Source of the DNA: Polaromonas sp.
GTDB taxonomy: Bacteria > Pseudomonadota > Gammaproteobacteria > Burkholderiales > Burkholderiaceae_C
Reading direction: 5' to 3'
Length of the DNA: 64,000 nt
NCBI GenBank assembly: GCA_028291985.1
Contig: JAQGNE010000017.1
Span: 1-64,000, forward strand
Made by a program: the position numbers and the translations under genes. The notes beneath the pieces were generated by a model, which saw nothing but the letters and a program-made list of their open reading frames with translations, was not told the origin of the DNA and did no database searches. This document shows positions 1-9,127 of the stretch, in pieces. The number at the start of each line of letters is the position of its first letter. Position 1 is the first letter of the stretch.

Positions 1-1544
1 CCTACATCTATCCGCCCGCGCCGAGCATGCGCATCATCGGCGACATCATCGAGTACACGGCGCAGAACATGCCCAAGTTCAACTCGATCTCGATCAGCGG
101 CTACCACATGCAGGAAGCCGGCGCCAATCAGGCGCTGGAACTGGCCTTCACGCTGGCCGACGGCAAGGAATATGTGAAGACCGCCCTGGGCAAGGGCCTG
201 GACGTTGACGGCTTTGCCGGCCGCCTGAGCTTTTTCTGGGCCATCGGCATGAACTTCTACCTCGAAGTCGCCAAGATGCGGGCCGCCCGGTTGCTGTGGT
301 GCCGCATCATGAAGGGCTTCGACGCGAAGAACCCCAAGAGCCTGATGCTGCGCACGCACTGCCAGACCAGCGGCTGTAGCCTGACCGAGCAGGACCCGTA
401 CAACAACGTGGTGCGCACCACTATCGAGGCCATGGCGGCCGTATTCGGCGGCACGCAAAGCCTGCACACCAATTCGTTTGACGAGGCGATTGCGCTGCCG
501 ACCGAGTTCAGTTCGCGCATTGCCCGCAACACGCAGCTCATCATCCAGGAAGAAACCCACATCACCAGCGTGATCGACCCATGGGCCGGCAGCTACATGA
601 TGGAAAAGCTGACGCAGGACATGGCCGATGCGGCCTGGGCGATCATTGAGGAAGTCGAAGCCATGGGTGGCATGGTCAAGGCCGTGGACAGCGGCTGGGC
701 CAAATTGAAGATCGAAGCGGCGGCGGCAGAAAAGCAGGCGCGCATCGACAGCGGCAAGGACGTGATCGTCGGCGTCAACAAGTACAAGCTCAAGACCGAA
801 GACGCCATCGAGTCGCGCGACATCGATAACGTGGCGGTGCGCGATGGCCAGATTGAACGACTCAAGGCCATTCGTGCCACGCGTGACACAGCGGCCGTAC
901 AGGCTGCGCTGGACGCGCTGACGGCAGCAGCCGAAAACAACAACGGCAATTTGCTGGATTTGTGCATCAAGGCGATGCGTCTGCGCGCCACGGTCGGCGA
1001 GGTCAGCGATGCGCTGGAAAAGGTTTACGGCCGCCACCGGGCCGACACGCAAAAGGTCAGCGGCGTGTATGCCGCAGCTTACGACTCGGCCGAAGGTTGG
1101 GAGACCCTCAAGAGCGAGATCAACGCCTTTGCCGAGACCGAAGGCCGCCGCCCGCGCGTGATGATTTCCAAGCTCGGCCAGGACGGCCACGACCGGGGCG
1201 CGAAGGTCGTGGCCACCGCCTTTGCCGACCTCGGCTTCGACGTGGACATGGGTCCGCTGTTCCAGACACCCGAGGAATGCGCCCGCCAGGCGATTGAAAA
1301 CGACGTGCATGCCGTGGGCGTGAGCACGCTGGCTGCCGGCCACAAGACGCTGGTGCCCGCCATCATTGAAGAACTCAGGAAGCAGGGCGCTGACGACATC
1401 ATCGTGTTTGTCGGCGGCGTGATTCCCCGGCAGGACTACGAGATGCTGTACGACGCGGGCGTTAAGGGCATCTACGGCCCCGGCACGCCCATTCCGGCCA
1501 GCGCCAAGGATGTGCTGGAGCAGATCCGGGCTGCGCTGAAGTGA
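1..1544 (+). CDS. scpA: Methylmalonyl-CoA mutase, C-terminal part (5' truncated by window)
   Basis: Adenosylcobalamin-dependent isomerase converting (R)-methylmalonyl-CoA to succinyl-CoA, the last step of propionyl-CoA assimilation. The reading frame is open from base 3, ahead of the first ATG at 27, and already reads mutase sequence ([13 protein letters not shown]), so the gene starts outside the window. About 513 residues are visible of a family length near 700-730. The end of the catalytic TIM barrel is followed by a linker and the B12-binding domain, with the cobalt-ligand motif DGHDRG (D-x-H-x-x-G) near 1183-1200 and a late glycine-rich [11 protein letters not shown] segment. Substrate and cobalamin domains lie on one chain, as in Sbm/ScpA. 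The stop overlaps the meaB start by 4 bases, so the two are translationally coupled. Confidence 0.97.
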   Translation, partial: YIYPPAPSMRIIGDIIEYTAQNMPKFNSISISGYHMQEAGANQALELAFTLADGKEYVKTALGKGLDVDGFAGRLSFFWAIGMNFYLEVAKMRAARLLWCRIMKGFDAKNPKSLMLRTHCQTSGCSLTEQDPYNNVVRTTIEAMAAVFGGTQSLHTNSFDEAIALPTEFSSRIARNTQLIIQEETHITSVIDPWAGSYMMEKLTQDMADAAWAIIEEVEAMGGMVKAVDSGWAKLKIEAAAAEKQARIDSGKDVIVGVNKYKLKTEDAIESRDIDNVAVRDGQIERLKAIRATRDTAAVQAALDALTAAAENNNGNLLDLCIKAMRLRATVGEVSDALEKVYGRHRADTQKVSGVYAAAYDSAEGWETLKSEINAFAETEGRRPRVMISKLGQDGHDRGAKVVATAFADLGFDVDMGPLFQTPEECARQAIENDVHAVGVSTLAAGHKTLVPAIIEELRKQGADDIIVFVGGVIPRQDYEMLYDAGVKGIYGPGTPIPASAKDVLEQIRAALK

Positions 1545-2578
1545 ATCAAAGCGCATTGCTGGAGGGCGTGCTGCGCGGCAATCCCGCCGTGCAGCGCCGC
1601 GCCATTGCCAAGGCCATCACCCTGCTCGAATCAACCCGCGCTGACCACCGGGCGCAGGGCGACGAACTGCTCACCGCGCTGCTGCCGCACACCGGCAAGG
1701 CGTTTCGGCTGGGTATCAGCGGCGTTCCCGGCGTGGGGAAATCAACCTTCATCGAAGTGCTGGGCCTGTACCTGATCGGGCAGGGCCACCGCGTGGCGGT
1801 GCTGACCATCGACCCGTCATCGAGCGTGTCGGGTGGCTCCATCCTGGGCGACAAAACGCGCATGGAACGGCTTTCGGTGCACGAGTCGGCCTATATCCGG
1901 CCCAGCCCGTCGAGTTGCACCCTGGGCGGCGTGGCCGAAAAAACCCGCGAGGCCATGCTGGTCTGCGAAGCGGCCGGCTACGACGTGGTGATTGTCGAGA
2001 CCGTCGGCGTCGGCCAGTCCGAGACCGCCGTGGCCAGCATGAGCGACATGTTCGTCGTCATGCAGTTGCCCAATGCGGGCGACGATTTGCAGGCCATCAA
2101 GAAGGGCGTGATGGAACTGGCCGACCTGGTGGTCATCAACAAGGCCGACATCGATGCCAACGCCGCCATGCGCGCCGAGGCGCAGATCCGCTCGGCCATG
2201 CGGCTGTTCGGCCTGGTCAACAACGCCATGGGCGCCGCGCAAGCGGCCGATTTTGACAAGCAGTGGCATCCGCAGGTGCTGCAGCTCAGCGCCTTGCACA
2301 GCCAGGGCGTGGATGCGTTCTGGGCGGCAGTGACCGAGTTCAGGAGTCTGCAGACGGCCAGCGGCAAGCTGGCCAGCCGGCGCCAGCACCAGGCGCTGTC
2401 CTGGATGTGGGAGCGCATCGATGCAGGCCTGAAGCAGGCGTTCCGGCAGGACCCGACGGTTGGCGCCATGCTGCCGTCCCTGGTGGAGCAGGTCGGCAAG
2501 GGCCGGCTTCCAGCCTCGACTGCGGCACGAAATCTGCTCTCTGCGCATATGCAGCATGCGCAAGCAGCTATTAAATAA
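1541..2578 (+). CDS. meaB: Methylmalonyl-CoA mutase-associated GTPase MeaB
   Basis: G3E-family P-loop GTPase (MeaB/ArgK) that protects and reloads the cobalamin of methylmalonyl-CoA mutase. It has 345 residues, normal for the family. The Walker A loop GVPGVGKST is near residue 62, followed by the switch segment with DPSS and the NKAD specificity motif near residue 200. The start is GTG at 1541, inside the mutase stop, which fits obligate pairing with the mutase. The last codons (HAQAAIK) and the stop lie inside a copy of the dispersed AGCTAT repeat (2558-2592), so the C-terminal tail is probably repeat-derived. Older names such as LAO/AO transport ATPase (ArgK) refer to the same family. Confidence 0.95.
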   Translation: MNQSALLEGVLRGNPAVQRRAIAKAITLLESTRADHRAQGDELLTALLPHTGKAFRLGISGVPGVGKSTFIEVLGLYLIGQGHRVAVLTIDPSSSVSGGSILGDKTRMERLSVHESAYIRPSPSSCTLGGVAEKTREAMLVCEAAGYDVVIVETVGVGQSETAVASMSDMFVVMQLPNAGDDLQAIKKGVMELADLVVINKADIDANAAMRAEAQIRSAMRLFGLVNNAMGAAQAADFDKQWHPQVLQLSALHSQGVDAFWAAVTEFRSLQTASGKLASRRQHQALSWMWERIDAGLKQAFRQDPTVGAMLPSLVEQVGKGRLPASTAARNLLSAHMQHAQAAIK

Positions 2579-2592
2579 ATAGCATATCAAAT
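2558..2592 (+). repeat. Dispersed repeat copy a (partial), overlapping meaB 3' end
   Basis: A partial copy holding the right arm (GCGCAAGCAGCTATTAAAT) and an ATAGCA element. It supplies the end and stop codon of meaB and fills the spacer to pccB. Confidence 0.55.
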
Positions 2593-2625
2593 TTACAGCG
2601 TTACCGAGCCTAAAGAAAGCGAACC

Positions 2626-4158
2626 ATGCAGGAAATCCTTGAGCAACTTGAGAAAAAGCGCGCAGCGGCCCGTCTGGGCGGTGGGCAAAAGCGCATCGAT
2701 GCGCAGCACGGCAAAGGCAAGCTGACGGCGCGCGAGCGGCTCGATGTGCTGCTCGACGAAGGAACGTTCGAGGAATGGGACATGTTTGTCGAGCACCGCT
2801 GCAGCGATTTCGGCATGCAGGACAACAAGATCCCGGGCGACGGCGTGGTCACCGGCTACGGCATGATCAACGGCCGGCTGGTGTTTGTCTTCAGCCAGGA
2901 TTTCACCGTGTTCGGCGGCGCCCTGAGCGAAGCCCATGCCGAAAAAATCTGCAAGGTGATGGACCAGGCGATGAAGGTCGGCGCGCCGGTGATCGGCCTC
3001 AATGACTCGGGCGGCGCGCGCATCCAGGAGGGCGTGGCGTCGCTCGGCGGCTATGCAGACGTGTTCCAGCGCAACGTCATGGCCAGCGGCGTGATTCCGC
3101 AGATCAGCATGATCATGGGTCCCTCGGCCGGCGGCGCGGTGTACTCGCCCGCCATGACCGACTTCATCTTCATGGTCAAGGACAGTTCCTACATGTTCGT
3201 GACCGGCCCCGAGGTTGTGAAAACCGTGACGCACGAGGAAGTGACGGCCGAGGAACTGGGCGGCGCCATCAGCCACACCACCAAGAGCGGCGTGGCCGAC
3301 CTGGCCTTCGAGAACGATGTCGAGGCGCTCATCATGCTGCGCCGGCTGTACAACTACCTGCCGCTGAACAACCGCGAAAAGGCGCCGGTGCGCCCTAGCG
3401 CTGACCCGGCAAACCGCATCGACCTGAGCCTGGACACCCTGGTGCCCGAAAACCCGAACAAGCCTTATGACATGAAAGAGTTGATCGTCAAAACGGTGGA
3501 CGATGGTGACTTTTTCGAGATACAGCCCGAGTACGCCAAGAACATCATCATCGGTTTTGCCCGCATGGAAGGCCAGACGGTCGGCATTGTTGCGAACCAG
3601 CCGCTGGTGCTGGCGGGCTGCCTGGACATCAAAAGCAGCATCAAGGCCGCGCGCTTCGTGCGCTTTTGCGACGCCTTCAACATTCCTGTCATTACCTTTG
3701 TCGATGTCCCCGGCTTCATGCCTGGCACCAGTCAGGAGTATGGCGGCATCATCAAGCATGGCGCCAAGCTGCTGTATGCGTACGCCGAATGTACCGTGCC
3801 CAAAATCACCGTCATCACCCGCAAGGCCTACGGCGGCGCCTATGACGTGATGAGCTCCAAGCATTTGCGCGGCGATGTCAACTTTGCCTGGCCGAATGCC
3901 GAGATTGCCGTCATGGGCGCCAAGGGCGCCGTCGAAATCATCTTTCGTGAGGACCGCAAGGACCCGGCCAAGCTGGCTGCCCGGGAAGCCGAATACAAAG
4001 CGCGCTTTGCCAACCCATTTGTGGCCGGCGCGCGCGGCTTTATCGACGACGTCATCCTGCCGCAGGAAACCCGCAAGCGGATTTGCCGCAGCCTGGCGAT
4101 GCTGCGCGACAAGAAGATCGAGAACCCGTGGCGCAAGCACGGCAATATTCCGCTGTAG
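2626..4158 (+). CDS. pccB: Propionyl-CoA carboxylase beta subunit (carboxyltransferase)
   Basis: Biotin-dependent carboxyltransferase subunit that moves CO2 from carboxybiotin to propionyl-CoA, giving (S)-methylmalonyl-CoA. At 510 residues it has the usual length. It starts with the typical helical region ([33 protein letters not shown]), then shows the acyl-CoA pocket motifs [13 protein letters not shown] and [12 protein letters not shown] in the N-terminal crotonase half and [27 protein letters not shown] in shorter form in the C-terminal half, and ends with the characteristic KHGNIPL. It lies 47 bases after meaB. The partner alpha subunit is at 5316-7364, separated from it by an alpha/beta hydrolase. 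Substrate assignment rests on the mutase context as well as on similarity. Confidence 0.95.
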   Translation: MQEILEQLEKKRAAARLGGGQKRIDAQHGKGKLTARERLDVLLDEGTFEEWDMFVEHRCSDFGMQDNKIPGDGVVTGYGMINGRLVFVFSQDFTVFGGALSEAHAEKICKVMDQAMKVGAPVIGLNDSGGARIQEGVASLGGYADVFQRNVMASGVIPQISMIMGPSAGGAVYSPAMTDFIFMVKDSSYMFVTGPEVVKTVTHEEVTAEELGGAISHTTKSGVADLAFENDVEALIMLRRLYNYLPLNNREKAPVRPSADPANRIDLSLDTLVPENPNKPYDMKELIVKTVDDGDFFEIQPEYAKNIIIGFARMEGQTVGIVANQPLVLAGCLDIKSSIKAARFVRFCDAFNIPVITFVDVPGFMPGTSQEYGGIIKHGAKLLYAYAECTVPKITVITRKAYGGAYDVMSSKHLRGDVNFAWPNAEIAVMGAKGAVEIIFREDRKDPAKLAAREAEYKARFANPFVAGARGFIDDVILPQETRKRICRSLAMLRDKKIENPWRKHGNIPL

Positions 4159-4169
4159 CCAGCCATTCC

Positions 4170-5126
4170 ATGATGCGGGGTTCTGCTCTCGATAACTGGC
4201 TGGCTTCCTGGGCACGGCGCTCGCGGGCACCACGCGCCGCGGCGCGGTCGACGCCCCTTGTCTTTTGCCATGTCGATACCCCTGCAGGCAAGGTTCGCTA
4301 TACCGACACCGGTGGCGCAAGGCCGGTGCTCGTCTTTGTGCCCGATGGGCCAAACGTTATCGAGCATTACCAGGCCCTGATGGCGCAACTGGCGGCATCT
4401 TGCCGGGTGGTGTGCTTTGACATGCCAGGCTTTGGCTTTTCGGTTCCGGGGCGCGGTTATTCCCATTCCCTGGATGAAGGTGCATCCGCTGTGCGGGCGG
4501 TACTCGACCATCTCAACATCAACAAGGCCACGCTGGCTTTCAGTTGCGCCAATGGGTTTTATGCCCTGCGCTTGGCAGAGCTGGCACCTGAGCGCGTATG
4601 CGGCCTGCTGCTCGCGCAAACGCCATCGCTGGATGCAATACATGCGTGGACGGATCGCATCGTTCCCAAAGCACTGAGGATTCCGTTCACCGGGCAGCTG
4701 CTCGGCTGGCTGTTTCGCGAAAAAGCCGCGCTTGGCTGGTACCGCATCGCGCTGCCGCAGGGCACTGATGCCAAGCCGTTCATAAATGTGGCCCGCACAG
4801 CCTTGCGCTGTGGCGCCTGCTTCAGTCTGGCCGGTGTGGTGCAGGGTTTGCTGAAAGAGGAAGGTCGGGCCCTGGCCATCGGCAAGGTGCCCTGCACCGT
4901 CATCTGGGGCAGGCAGGACCGTTCCCACTGGTCGACCAACCCCTGGTCGCTTGTCGACATCGTGCCGCACGCCCAAGTGCTCGTGTTGGAGGGCTGCGGA
5001 CATTTTCCGGACCTTGGAAACAGGAACGTGTATGCGAAGCTGCTGGTGGAACGCGTGGCGCTGTGGGACTGCCGGGCGGCCGATGCGCTGGTCTCGACCG
5101 CACCGCAGGAAAGCGTGTCCGCATGA
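4170..5126 (+). CDS. Alpha/beta hydrolase inside the propionyl-CoA module
   Basis: Alpha/beta-hydrolase fold protein of about 318 residues, placed between the two carboxylase subunits. The start is ATG at 4170 (or the adjacent ATG at 4173); the frame runs further upstream, but that part overlaps pccB. Visible features are the oxyanion strand VLVFVPDGP, the segment DMPGFGFS, an elbow reading AFSCANGFYAL, an acidic residue in VIWGRQDRSHW and a late histidine in GCGHFPDLGN. The usual G-x-S-x-G elbow is altered: aligned on the flanking strand and helix, the nucleophile position is Cys126, with Ser one residue before. The substrate is unknown. Possible roles are acyl-CoA thioesterase, lactonase-like housekeeping enzyme or an inactive member. 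Its position suggests a link to propionyl-CoA metabolism. Confidence 0.85.
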   Translation: MMRGSALDNWLASWARRSRAPRAAARSTPLVFCHVDTPAGKVRYTDTGGARPVLVFVPDGPNVIEHYQALMAQLAASCRVVCFDMPGFGFSVPGRGYSHSLDEGASAVRAVLDHLNINKATLAFSCANGFYALRLAELAPERVCGLLLAQTPSLDAIHAWTDRIVPKALRIPFTGQLLGWLFREKAALGWYRIALPQGTDAKPFINVARTALRCGACFSLAGVVQGLLKEEGRALAIGKVPCTVIWGRQDRSHWSTNPWSLVDIVPHAQVLVLEGCGHFPDLGNRNVYAKLLVERVALWDCRAADALVSTAPQESVSA

Positions 5127-5302
5127 CAAAAACCCGTGATGGCAGCAGCCACAGTGCAACCGTGCAGTGCGGGGCTGCTTTTGATCGCGCGCCGATCATC
5201 AAAAATGCGGCCAAACCGTTTCCACTGTTTGGCCTGACGAACTATCTGCACCCCTCGCACGATGCGCGGATGAACTCCGCCTTTTTTGAAAAACGACTTT
5301 AG
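5123..5302 (+). CDS. Possible small ORF of 59 residues, unknown
   Basis: An ATG at 5123 overlaps the hydrolase stop (ATGA) and opens a 59-residue frame ending 13 bases before pccA. The peptide is mildly basic, with no recognisable domain, signal sequence or membrane segment. The ATGA overlap and tight fit to pccA are what one would expect of a translated operon member, but a frame this short can arise by chance in GC-rich DNA. If it is not a gene, this stretch is simply a leader for pccA. Confidence 0.25.
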   Translation: MTKTRDGSSHSATVQCGAAFDRAPIIKNAAKPFPLFGLTNYLHPSHDARMNSAFFEKRL

Positions 5303-5315
5303 AGCGAACCAAGAC

Positions 5316-7364
5316 ATGTTCAACAAAATACTCATCGCCAACCGGGGTGAAATCGCCTGCCGCGTCATCCTCACCGCCCGCAGGATGGGCATCAGGACCG
5401 TGGCGGTTTATTCGGATGCTGACAAGGATGCACGGCATGTCGAGCTGGCTGACGAGGCGGTTCATATCGGCCCTGCGCCCAGCCGTGACAGCTATTTGCA
5501 AGCTGACAAAATCATTGCCGCAGCCAAGCAGACGGGTGCGCAGGCGATTCATCCAGGCTACGGCTTTCTGAGCGAAAACGCAGGCTTTGCCAAGCGGGTC
5601 GAGGAAGAGGGCATCACTTTCATTGGTCCCAAGCATTACTCGATTGCCGCCATGGGCGACAAGATCGAGTCGAAAAAGCTGGCGGGGGCTGCCGGCGTCA
5701 ACTGCATACCAGGCGTTAACGACGCGATTGAATCCGCTGAAAAGGCGGTCGACATCGCCAAGGGCATCGGCTACCCGGTGATGATCAAGGCCAGCGCCGG
5801 TGGCGGCGGCAAGGGGCTGCGCGTCGCCTTCAACGACAAGGAAGCTTTCGAGGGCTTCACCAGCTGCCGCAACGAGGCCAAAAACAGCTTCGGCGATGAC
5901 CGTGTCTTCATTGAAAAATTCGTCGAGGAGCCGCGGCACATCGAGATACAGCTGCTGGGCGACAGCCATGGCCATGTGATCTACCTGAACGAGCGTGAAT
6001 GTTCCATTCAACGCCGGCACCAGAAGGTGATTGAAGAAGCGCCAAGCCCCTTCATCAGCGAAGCGACCCGCAAGGCCATGGGCGAGCAGGCCGTGGCGCT
6101 GGCCAAGGCGGTGAGGTACGAAAGCGCAGGCACGGTCGAGTTCGTGGTCGGCAAGGATCAGAGTTTTTATTTTCTGGAAATGAACACGCGCCTGCAGGTG
6201 GAGCATCCGGTAACGGAATGCATCACCGGGCTGGACCTGGTCGAGCTGATGATCCGTGTGGCGGCCGGGGAAAAACTGCCGCTTGCACAGGCAGACGTGC
6301 AGCGCAATGGCTGGGCCATCGAATGCCGCATCAACGCCGAAGACCCGTTTCGCAATTTTTTGCCGTCCACCGGCCGTCTGGTACGGTTTCAGCCGCCCCG
6401 GCAAACCATGTTTGCGGCAGACACGGGGCAGCTGTCTGGCGTGCGTGTTGACACCGGCGTGGCAGACGGCGGCGAGATCCCGATGTTTTATGACTCGATG
6501 ATTGCCAAGCTCATTGTTCACGGCAAGGACCGCAGCGAAGCGATCGACAAGATGCGGGAAGCGCTCAATGCGTTTGTGATCCAGGGCATCAGCAGCAACA
6601 TCCCTTTTCAGTCGGCGCTGCTGGCACACCCGAAGTTTGCCGCCGGGGACTTCAACACCGGATTTATTGCAGAACACTACAGCAAGGGTTTTCATGCGGA
6701 TGATGTTCCGCACGACGACCCCGAGTTTCTGGTGGCGCTGGCCGCTTATGTCAACCGCCGCATGCTGGGCCGCGCGGCGGGCATTAGCGGGCAGATGCCG
6801 GGCCATGGCGTAACCGTGGGCGAGGCGTTCGTCGTCGTCGCCCTGGGCGCGGCGGGCCACAACACGCCGCATCCGGTGACAGTGCGTGATTTTCAAGCCA
6901 AATCGGGCTCCAGCCGAATAGATACGACGGCTTCCAGCTATGAAATATGTAGCAATTGGCATCTGGGTGGTGCGCGTATCCGAGGCACAACCAACGGCCG
7001 GCCCTTTGCGGCGCAGGTCGAGCGCGGCGTGGGGCGCAACCCATTGGCGATTCGTATCGCGCACAACGGCGCGCGGCTGGACGCCATGGTGCTCACGCCA
7101 CGTGCCGCTGCGCTTCATGCCCTGATGCCCTATAAGGCACCGCCGGACATGAGCCGTTTCGTGCTGTCGCCCATGCCTGGCCTGCTGGTTGAGGTGGCGG
7201 TGCGACCGGGCCAGAAGGTACAGGCCGGTGAGCGGGTGGCGGTGATCGAAGCCATGAAGATGGAGAACGTGCTGTTCGCAACAGCCGATGGCGTGGTCGG
7301 CAAGGTGCTGGCAGCCAAGGGCGAGTCGCTCAGCGTTGACCAGCCGATTGTTGAATTTGCCTGA
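5316..7364 (+). CDS. pccA: Propionyl-CoA carboxylase alpha subunit (biotin carboxylase + biotin carrier)
   Basis: ATP-dependent biotin carboxylase fused to the biotin carrier domain, 682 residues. The start is ATG 5316, because the protein then opens with the canonical MFNKILIANRGEIACR; the 10 upstream codons in frame match nothing in the family. The biotin carboxylase domain spans about residues 1-450, with the ATP-grasp glycine loop SAGGGGKGLR (160-169). The carrier domain is at the C terminus, with the biotinylation motif AMKM (Lys648). Residues about 525-546, between these domains, are encoded by a copy of the dispersed repeat (6890-6953) and look like an in-frame insertion in the BT-domain region. 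It pairs with pccB upstream. The ribosome site is weak (GAGCG), possibly reflecting coupling to upstream translation. Confidence 0.95.
   Translation: MFNKILIANRGEIACRVILTARRMGIRTVAVYSDADKDARHVELADEAVHIGPAPSRDSYLQADKIIAAAKQTGAQAIHPGYGFLSENAGFAKRVEEEGITFIGPKHYSIAAMGDKIESKKLAGAAGVNCIPGVNDAIESAEKAVDIAKGIGYPVMIKASAGGGGKGLRVAFNDKEAFEGFTSCRNEAKNSFGDDRVFIEKFVEEPRHIEIQLLGDSHGHVIYLNERECSIQRRHQKVIEEAPSPFISEATRKAMGEQAVALAKAVRYESAGTVEFVVGKDQSFYFLEMNTRLQVEHPVTECITGLDLVELMIRVAAGEKLPLAQADVQRNGWAIECRINAEDPFRNFLPSTGRLVRFQPPRQTMFAADTGQLSGVRVDTGVADGGEIPMFYDSMIAKLIVHGKDRSEAIDKMREALNAFVIQGISSNIPFQSALLAHPKFAAGDFNTGFIAEHYSKGFHADDVPHDDPEFLVALAAYVNRRMLGRAAGISGQMPGHGVTVGEAFVVVALGAAGHNTPHPVTVRDFQAKSGSSRIDTTASSYEICSNWHLGGARIRGTTNGRPFAAQVERGVGRNPLAIRIAHNGARLDAMVLTPRAAALHALMPYKAPPDMSRFVLSPMPGLLVEVAVRPGQKVQAGERVAVIEAMKMENVLFATADGVVGKVLAAKGESLSVDQPIVEFA
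6890..6953 (+). repeat. Dispersed repeat copy b, inside pccA
   Basis: A full-length copy in plus orientation: TTTTCAAGCCAAATCGGGCT, then CCAGCC, a variable AATAGATA centre, and the right arm CCAGCTATGAAATATGTAGC. It is read in frame as coding sequence, with no stop. Confidence 0.6.
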
Positions 7365-7384
7365 TCGGGCGGGAGATAAAAGTC

Positions 7385-7663
7385 ATGGACATCAGCGCAT
7401 TTGAGGCCAGCCTTCTGGCAGATGACTATACGACGGTCGCGCATATCCACCGCGCGGCGGGCTACTCCCTGGACGAGCATGCCCATCCCTTCGATGCCTG
7501 CGCCTTCATCACCGAAGGTGCCATCATGCTAACCATCAACGGCTGCGCCCATACCTCTCAGGCAGGCGAAATTTTCCAGCTTGCTACCGGAACGTCGCAT
7601 GTCGAAAGCGCCGCACCCGACGGGGTGCACTACCTGTTCGGGCGCCGGGAGGCATTGGCATGA
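7385..7663 (+). CDS. Small cupin-domain protein
   Basis: A 92-residue single-domain cupin. The first motif reads [20 protein letters not shown], giving His-x-His and a downstream Glu as probable metal ligands; the second, shorter motif is [14 protein letters not shown]. No fused domain is present, so it may be a metal-binding sensor-like or small enzymatic cupin; the ligand is unknown. It lies 20 bases after pccA with a GGGAG ribosome site, and its stop overlaps the next start (ATGA), which ties it to the propionate operon and to the VOC gene that follows. Confidence 0.8.
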   Translation: MDISAFEASLLADDYTTVAHIHRAAGYSLDEHAHPFDACAFITEGAIMLTINGCAHTSQAGEIFQLATGTSHVESAAPDGVHYLFGRREALA

Positions 7664-8205
7664 GCCGCACGACCCAAGGTGCGGCAGCCACTGCATCAGC
7701 TGGGGCGTCGTCCGTTAACCGCACGTCGGTCCGGCCCTTCAGGGTGTTAGGCCTGCAGCAGATCGCCATCGGCGCGCCAGCCAAGGACAGGCTTCGAACG
7801 CTCTGGGTGGACATGCTGGGGCTGGAAGTCACCGGCCATTTCGTCAGCGAGCGTGAAAATGTCGATGAAGACATTTGCGCCATCGGCAGCGGCCCTTTCA
7901 AGGTTGAGGTTGACCTGATGCAGCCACTGGACATCGACAAGAAGCCGGCGGTTCACACCACGCCCCTGAACCATGTCGGCCTGTGGATAGACGATTTGCC
8001 CAAAGCGGTGGAGTGGCTGACCGCGCAAGGCGTGCGTTTTGCTCCTGGCGGCATCCGCAAGGGTGCCGCGGGTTTCGACATCTGCTTTTTGCATCCCAGG
8101 TCAAGTGATGAATTTCCCATCAGCGGTGAAGGCGTACTGATAGAGATGGTGCAGGCGCCAGATGAAGTGATCAAGGCTTTTGCAGCGCTTGCTGCTGCAC
8201 ACTGA
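7660..8205 (+). CDS. VOC-family protein, candidate methylmalonyl-CoA epimerase
   Basis: Vicinal oxygen chelate protein of 181 residues. About 28 Ala/Ser/Thr-rich residues precede two beta-alpha-beta modules. Motifs align with methylmalonyl-CoA epimerase/glyoxalase [10 protein letters not shown] (first strand), [48 protein letters not shown] and [10 protein letters not shown]. Of the four expected metal ligands, His in LNHVG, Glu in LIEMVQ and an acidic residue in KVEVD can be placed, but the first His is Gln34. An epimerase is the only step otherwise missing here between carboxylase and mutase, so the context supports that role; automatic annotation might instead say lactoylglutathione lyase. 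It is translated from a strong GGGAGG site within the cupin gene. Confidence 0.75.
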   Translation: MSRTTQGAAATASAGASSVNRTSVRPFRVLGLQQIAIGAPAKDRLRTLWVDMLGLEVTGHFVSERENVDEDICAIGSGPFKVEVDLMQPLDIDKKPAVHTTPLNHVGLWIDDLPKAVEWLTAQGVRFAPGGIRKGAAGFDICFLHPRSSDEFPISGEGVLIEMVQAPDEVIKAFAALAAAH

Positions 8206-8401
8206 TACCTGTGGTGCTGGCTGGCCATGCCTGGGTCGACGGGTTGGCCAGGCGCGGCACTGGGTTGGGTTGGAACCGTCGATTGGTCGACCCGGCATCG
8301 GCACCGCGCAGAGTCGGATTCATGCAACGGTGAGGCGATGCCTTCAGCCCGCGGCAGCCACACGCGCAAGCGCGTGCCGGCAAGCTCGCCATGGCATCAG
8401 C

Positions 8402-9064
8402 TCATGTCTTGGGCTGGCGCGCCGCTCTGGCCCGTGCCATCGCGGCCTCGATGACCGCGCGTTTCTGGCTTGCGGCCTTCGATTCCTTGTCCTCATCAAC
8501 CGGCACGTCAGGCGCAAGCACAGCGACCTGATTTTCAAGCATTTCCGGGCCCTGGCCCTTTGTTTGCCTGGGCCGCGTATCATGTATTTGATAGCGATCC
8601 CGGGCAACGGTCGCCTGTTCCGCGGACCAGGCTGACCAGCCGCTGCGTGTGCCGCTGGCATTTTCCAGGCTGATGCAATCGACCGGACAGACCGGCAGGC
8701 ACAGCTCGCATCCGGTGCAGTACATCTCGATGACGGTATGCATCATCTTGTTGCCGCCCAGGATGGCATCGGTAGGGCAGGCATCCAGGCACAGGGTGCA
8801 GCCGATGCACCAGTTTTCATCAATGATGGCAACGGCTCTAGGCCCTTCGGCTCCATTCAGGGGGTTGAGGGGTTCAGCTGGCCGGCCAGTGATGGCAGCC
8901 AGCCTGCTGACGCCCTCGATGCCGCCGGGCGGGCATTGGTTGATGGCGGCGCTGCCCTCGGCGATGGCCTGTGCATAAGCCCTGCAGCTGGGATAGCCGC
9001 AGCGGGTGCACTGGGTTTGCGGCAGTGCGGCGTCGAGCCTGTCGATCAGCTGGCACGGAGTCAT
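8402..9064 (-). CDS. rnfB: RnfB-like polyferredoxin (orphan)
   Basis: Electron-transfer protein of the RnfB family, about 220 residues. Numbered from ATG 9064 (GTG 9073 is an alternative), an N-terminal 4Fe-4S motif uses C19, C22, C27 and C44 (QCTRCGYPSC ... QCPPGG). Two bacterial ferredoxin motifs follow: CIGCTLCLDACP (C86-C96) and CTGCELCLPVCP (C116-C126). The N-terminal membrane helix of genuine Rnf-complex RnfB is absent and no other rnf gene is in the window, so it probably acts as a soluble ferredoxin, as is usual for betaproteobacterial orphans. The C-terminal ~60 residues are charged and Ala-rich. It lies 63 bases downstream of phaZ on the same strand and may be cotranscribed with it. 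Confidence 0.88.
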   Translation of the reverse strand: MTPCQLIDRLDAALPQTQCTRCGYPSCRAYAQAIAEGSAAINQCPPGGIEGVSRLAAITGRPAEPLNPLNGAEGPRAVAIIDENWCIGCTLCLDACPTDAILGGNKMMHTVIEMYCTGCELCLPVCPVDCISLENASGTRSGWSAWSAEQATVARDRYQIHDTRPRQTKGQGPEMLENQVAVLAPDVPVDEDKESKAASQKRAVIEAAMARARAARQPKT

Positions 9065-9127
9065 CAGGTTCACGGCGGTGTTAGAGCAGGCTTCGCGGCA
9101 GCCAGCCGGCTGCGCGCGGAACGAGAT

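Noticed and set aside
2593-4353. 586-codon open frame antisense to pccB
   Set aside because: It mirrors a strongly conserved gene, has no recognisable motif and is His/Arg/Ala-rich, as expected from the complement of GC-rich coding DNA.
5199-7118. 639-codon open frame antisense to pccA
   Set aside because: Same reason: shadow of pccA, with no domain and an unlikely amino-acid composition.
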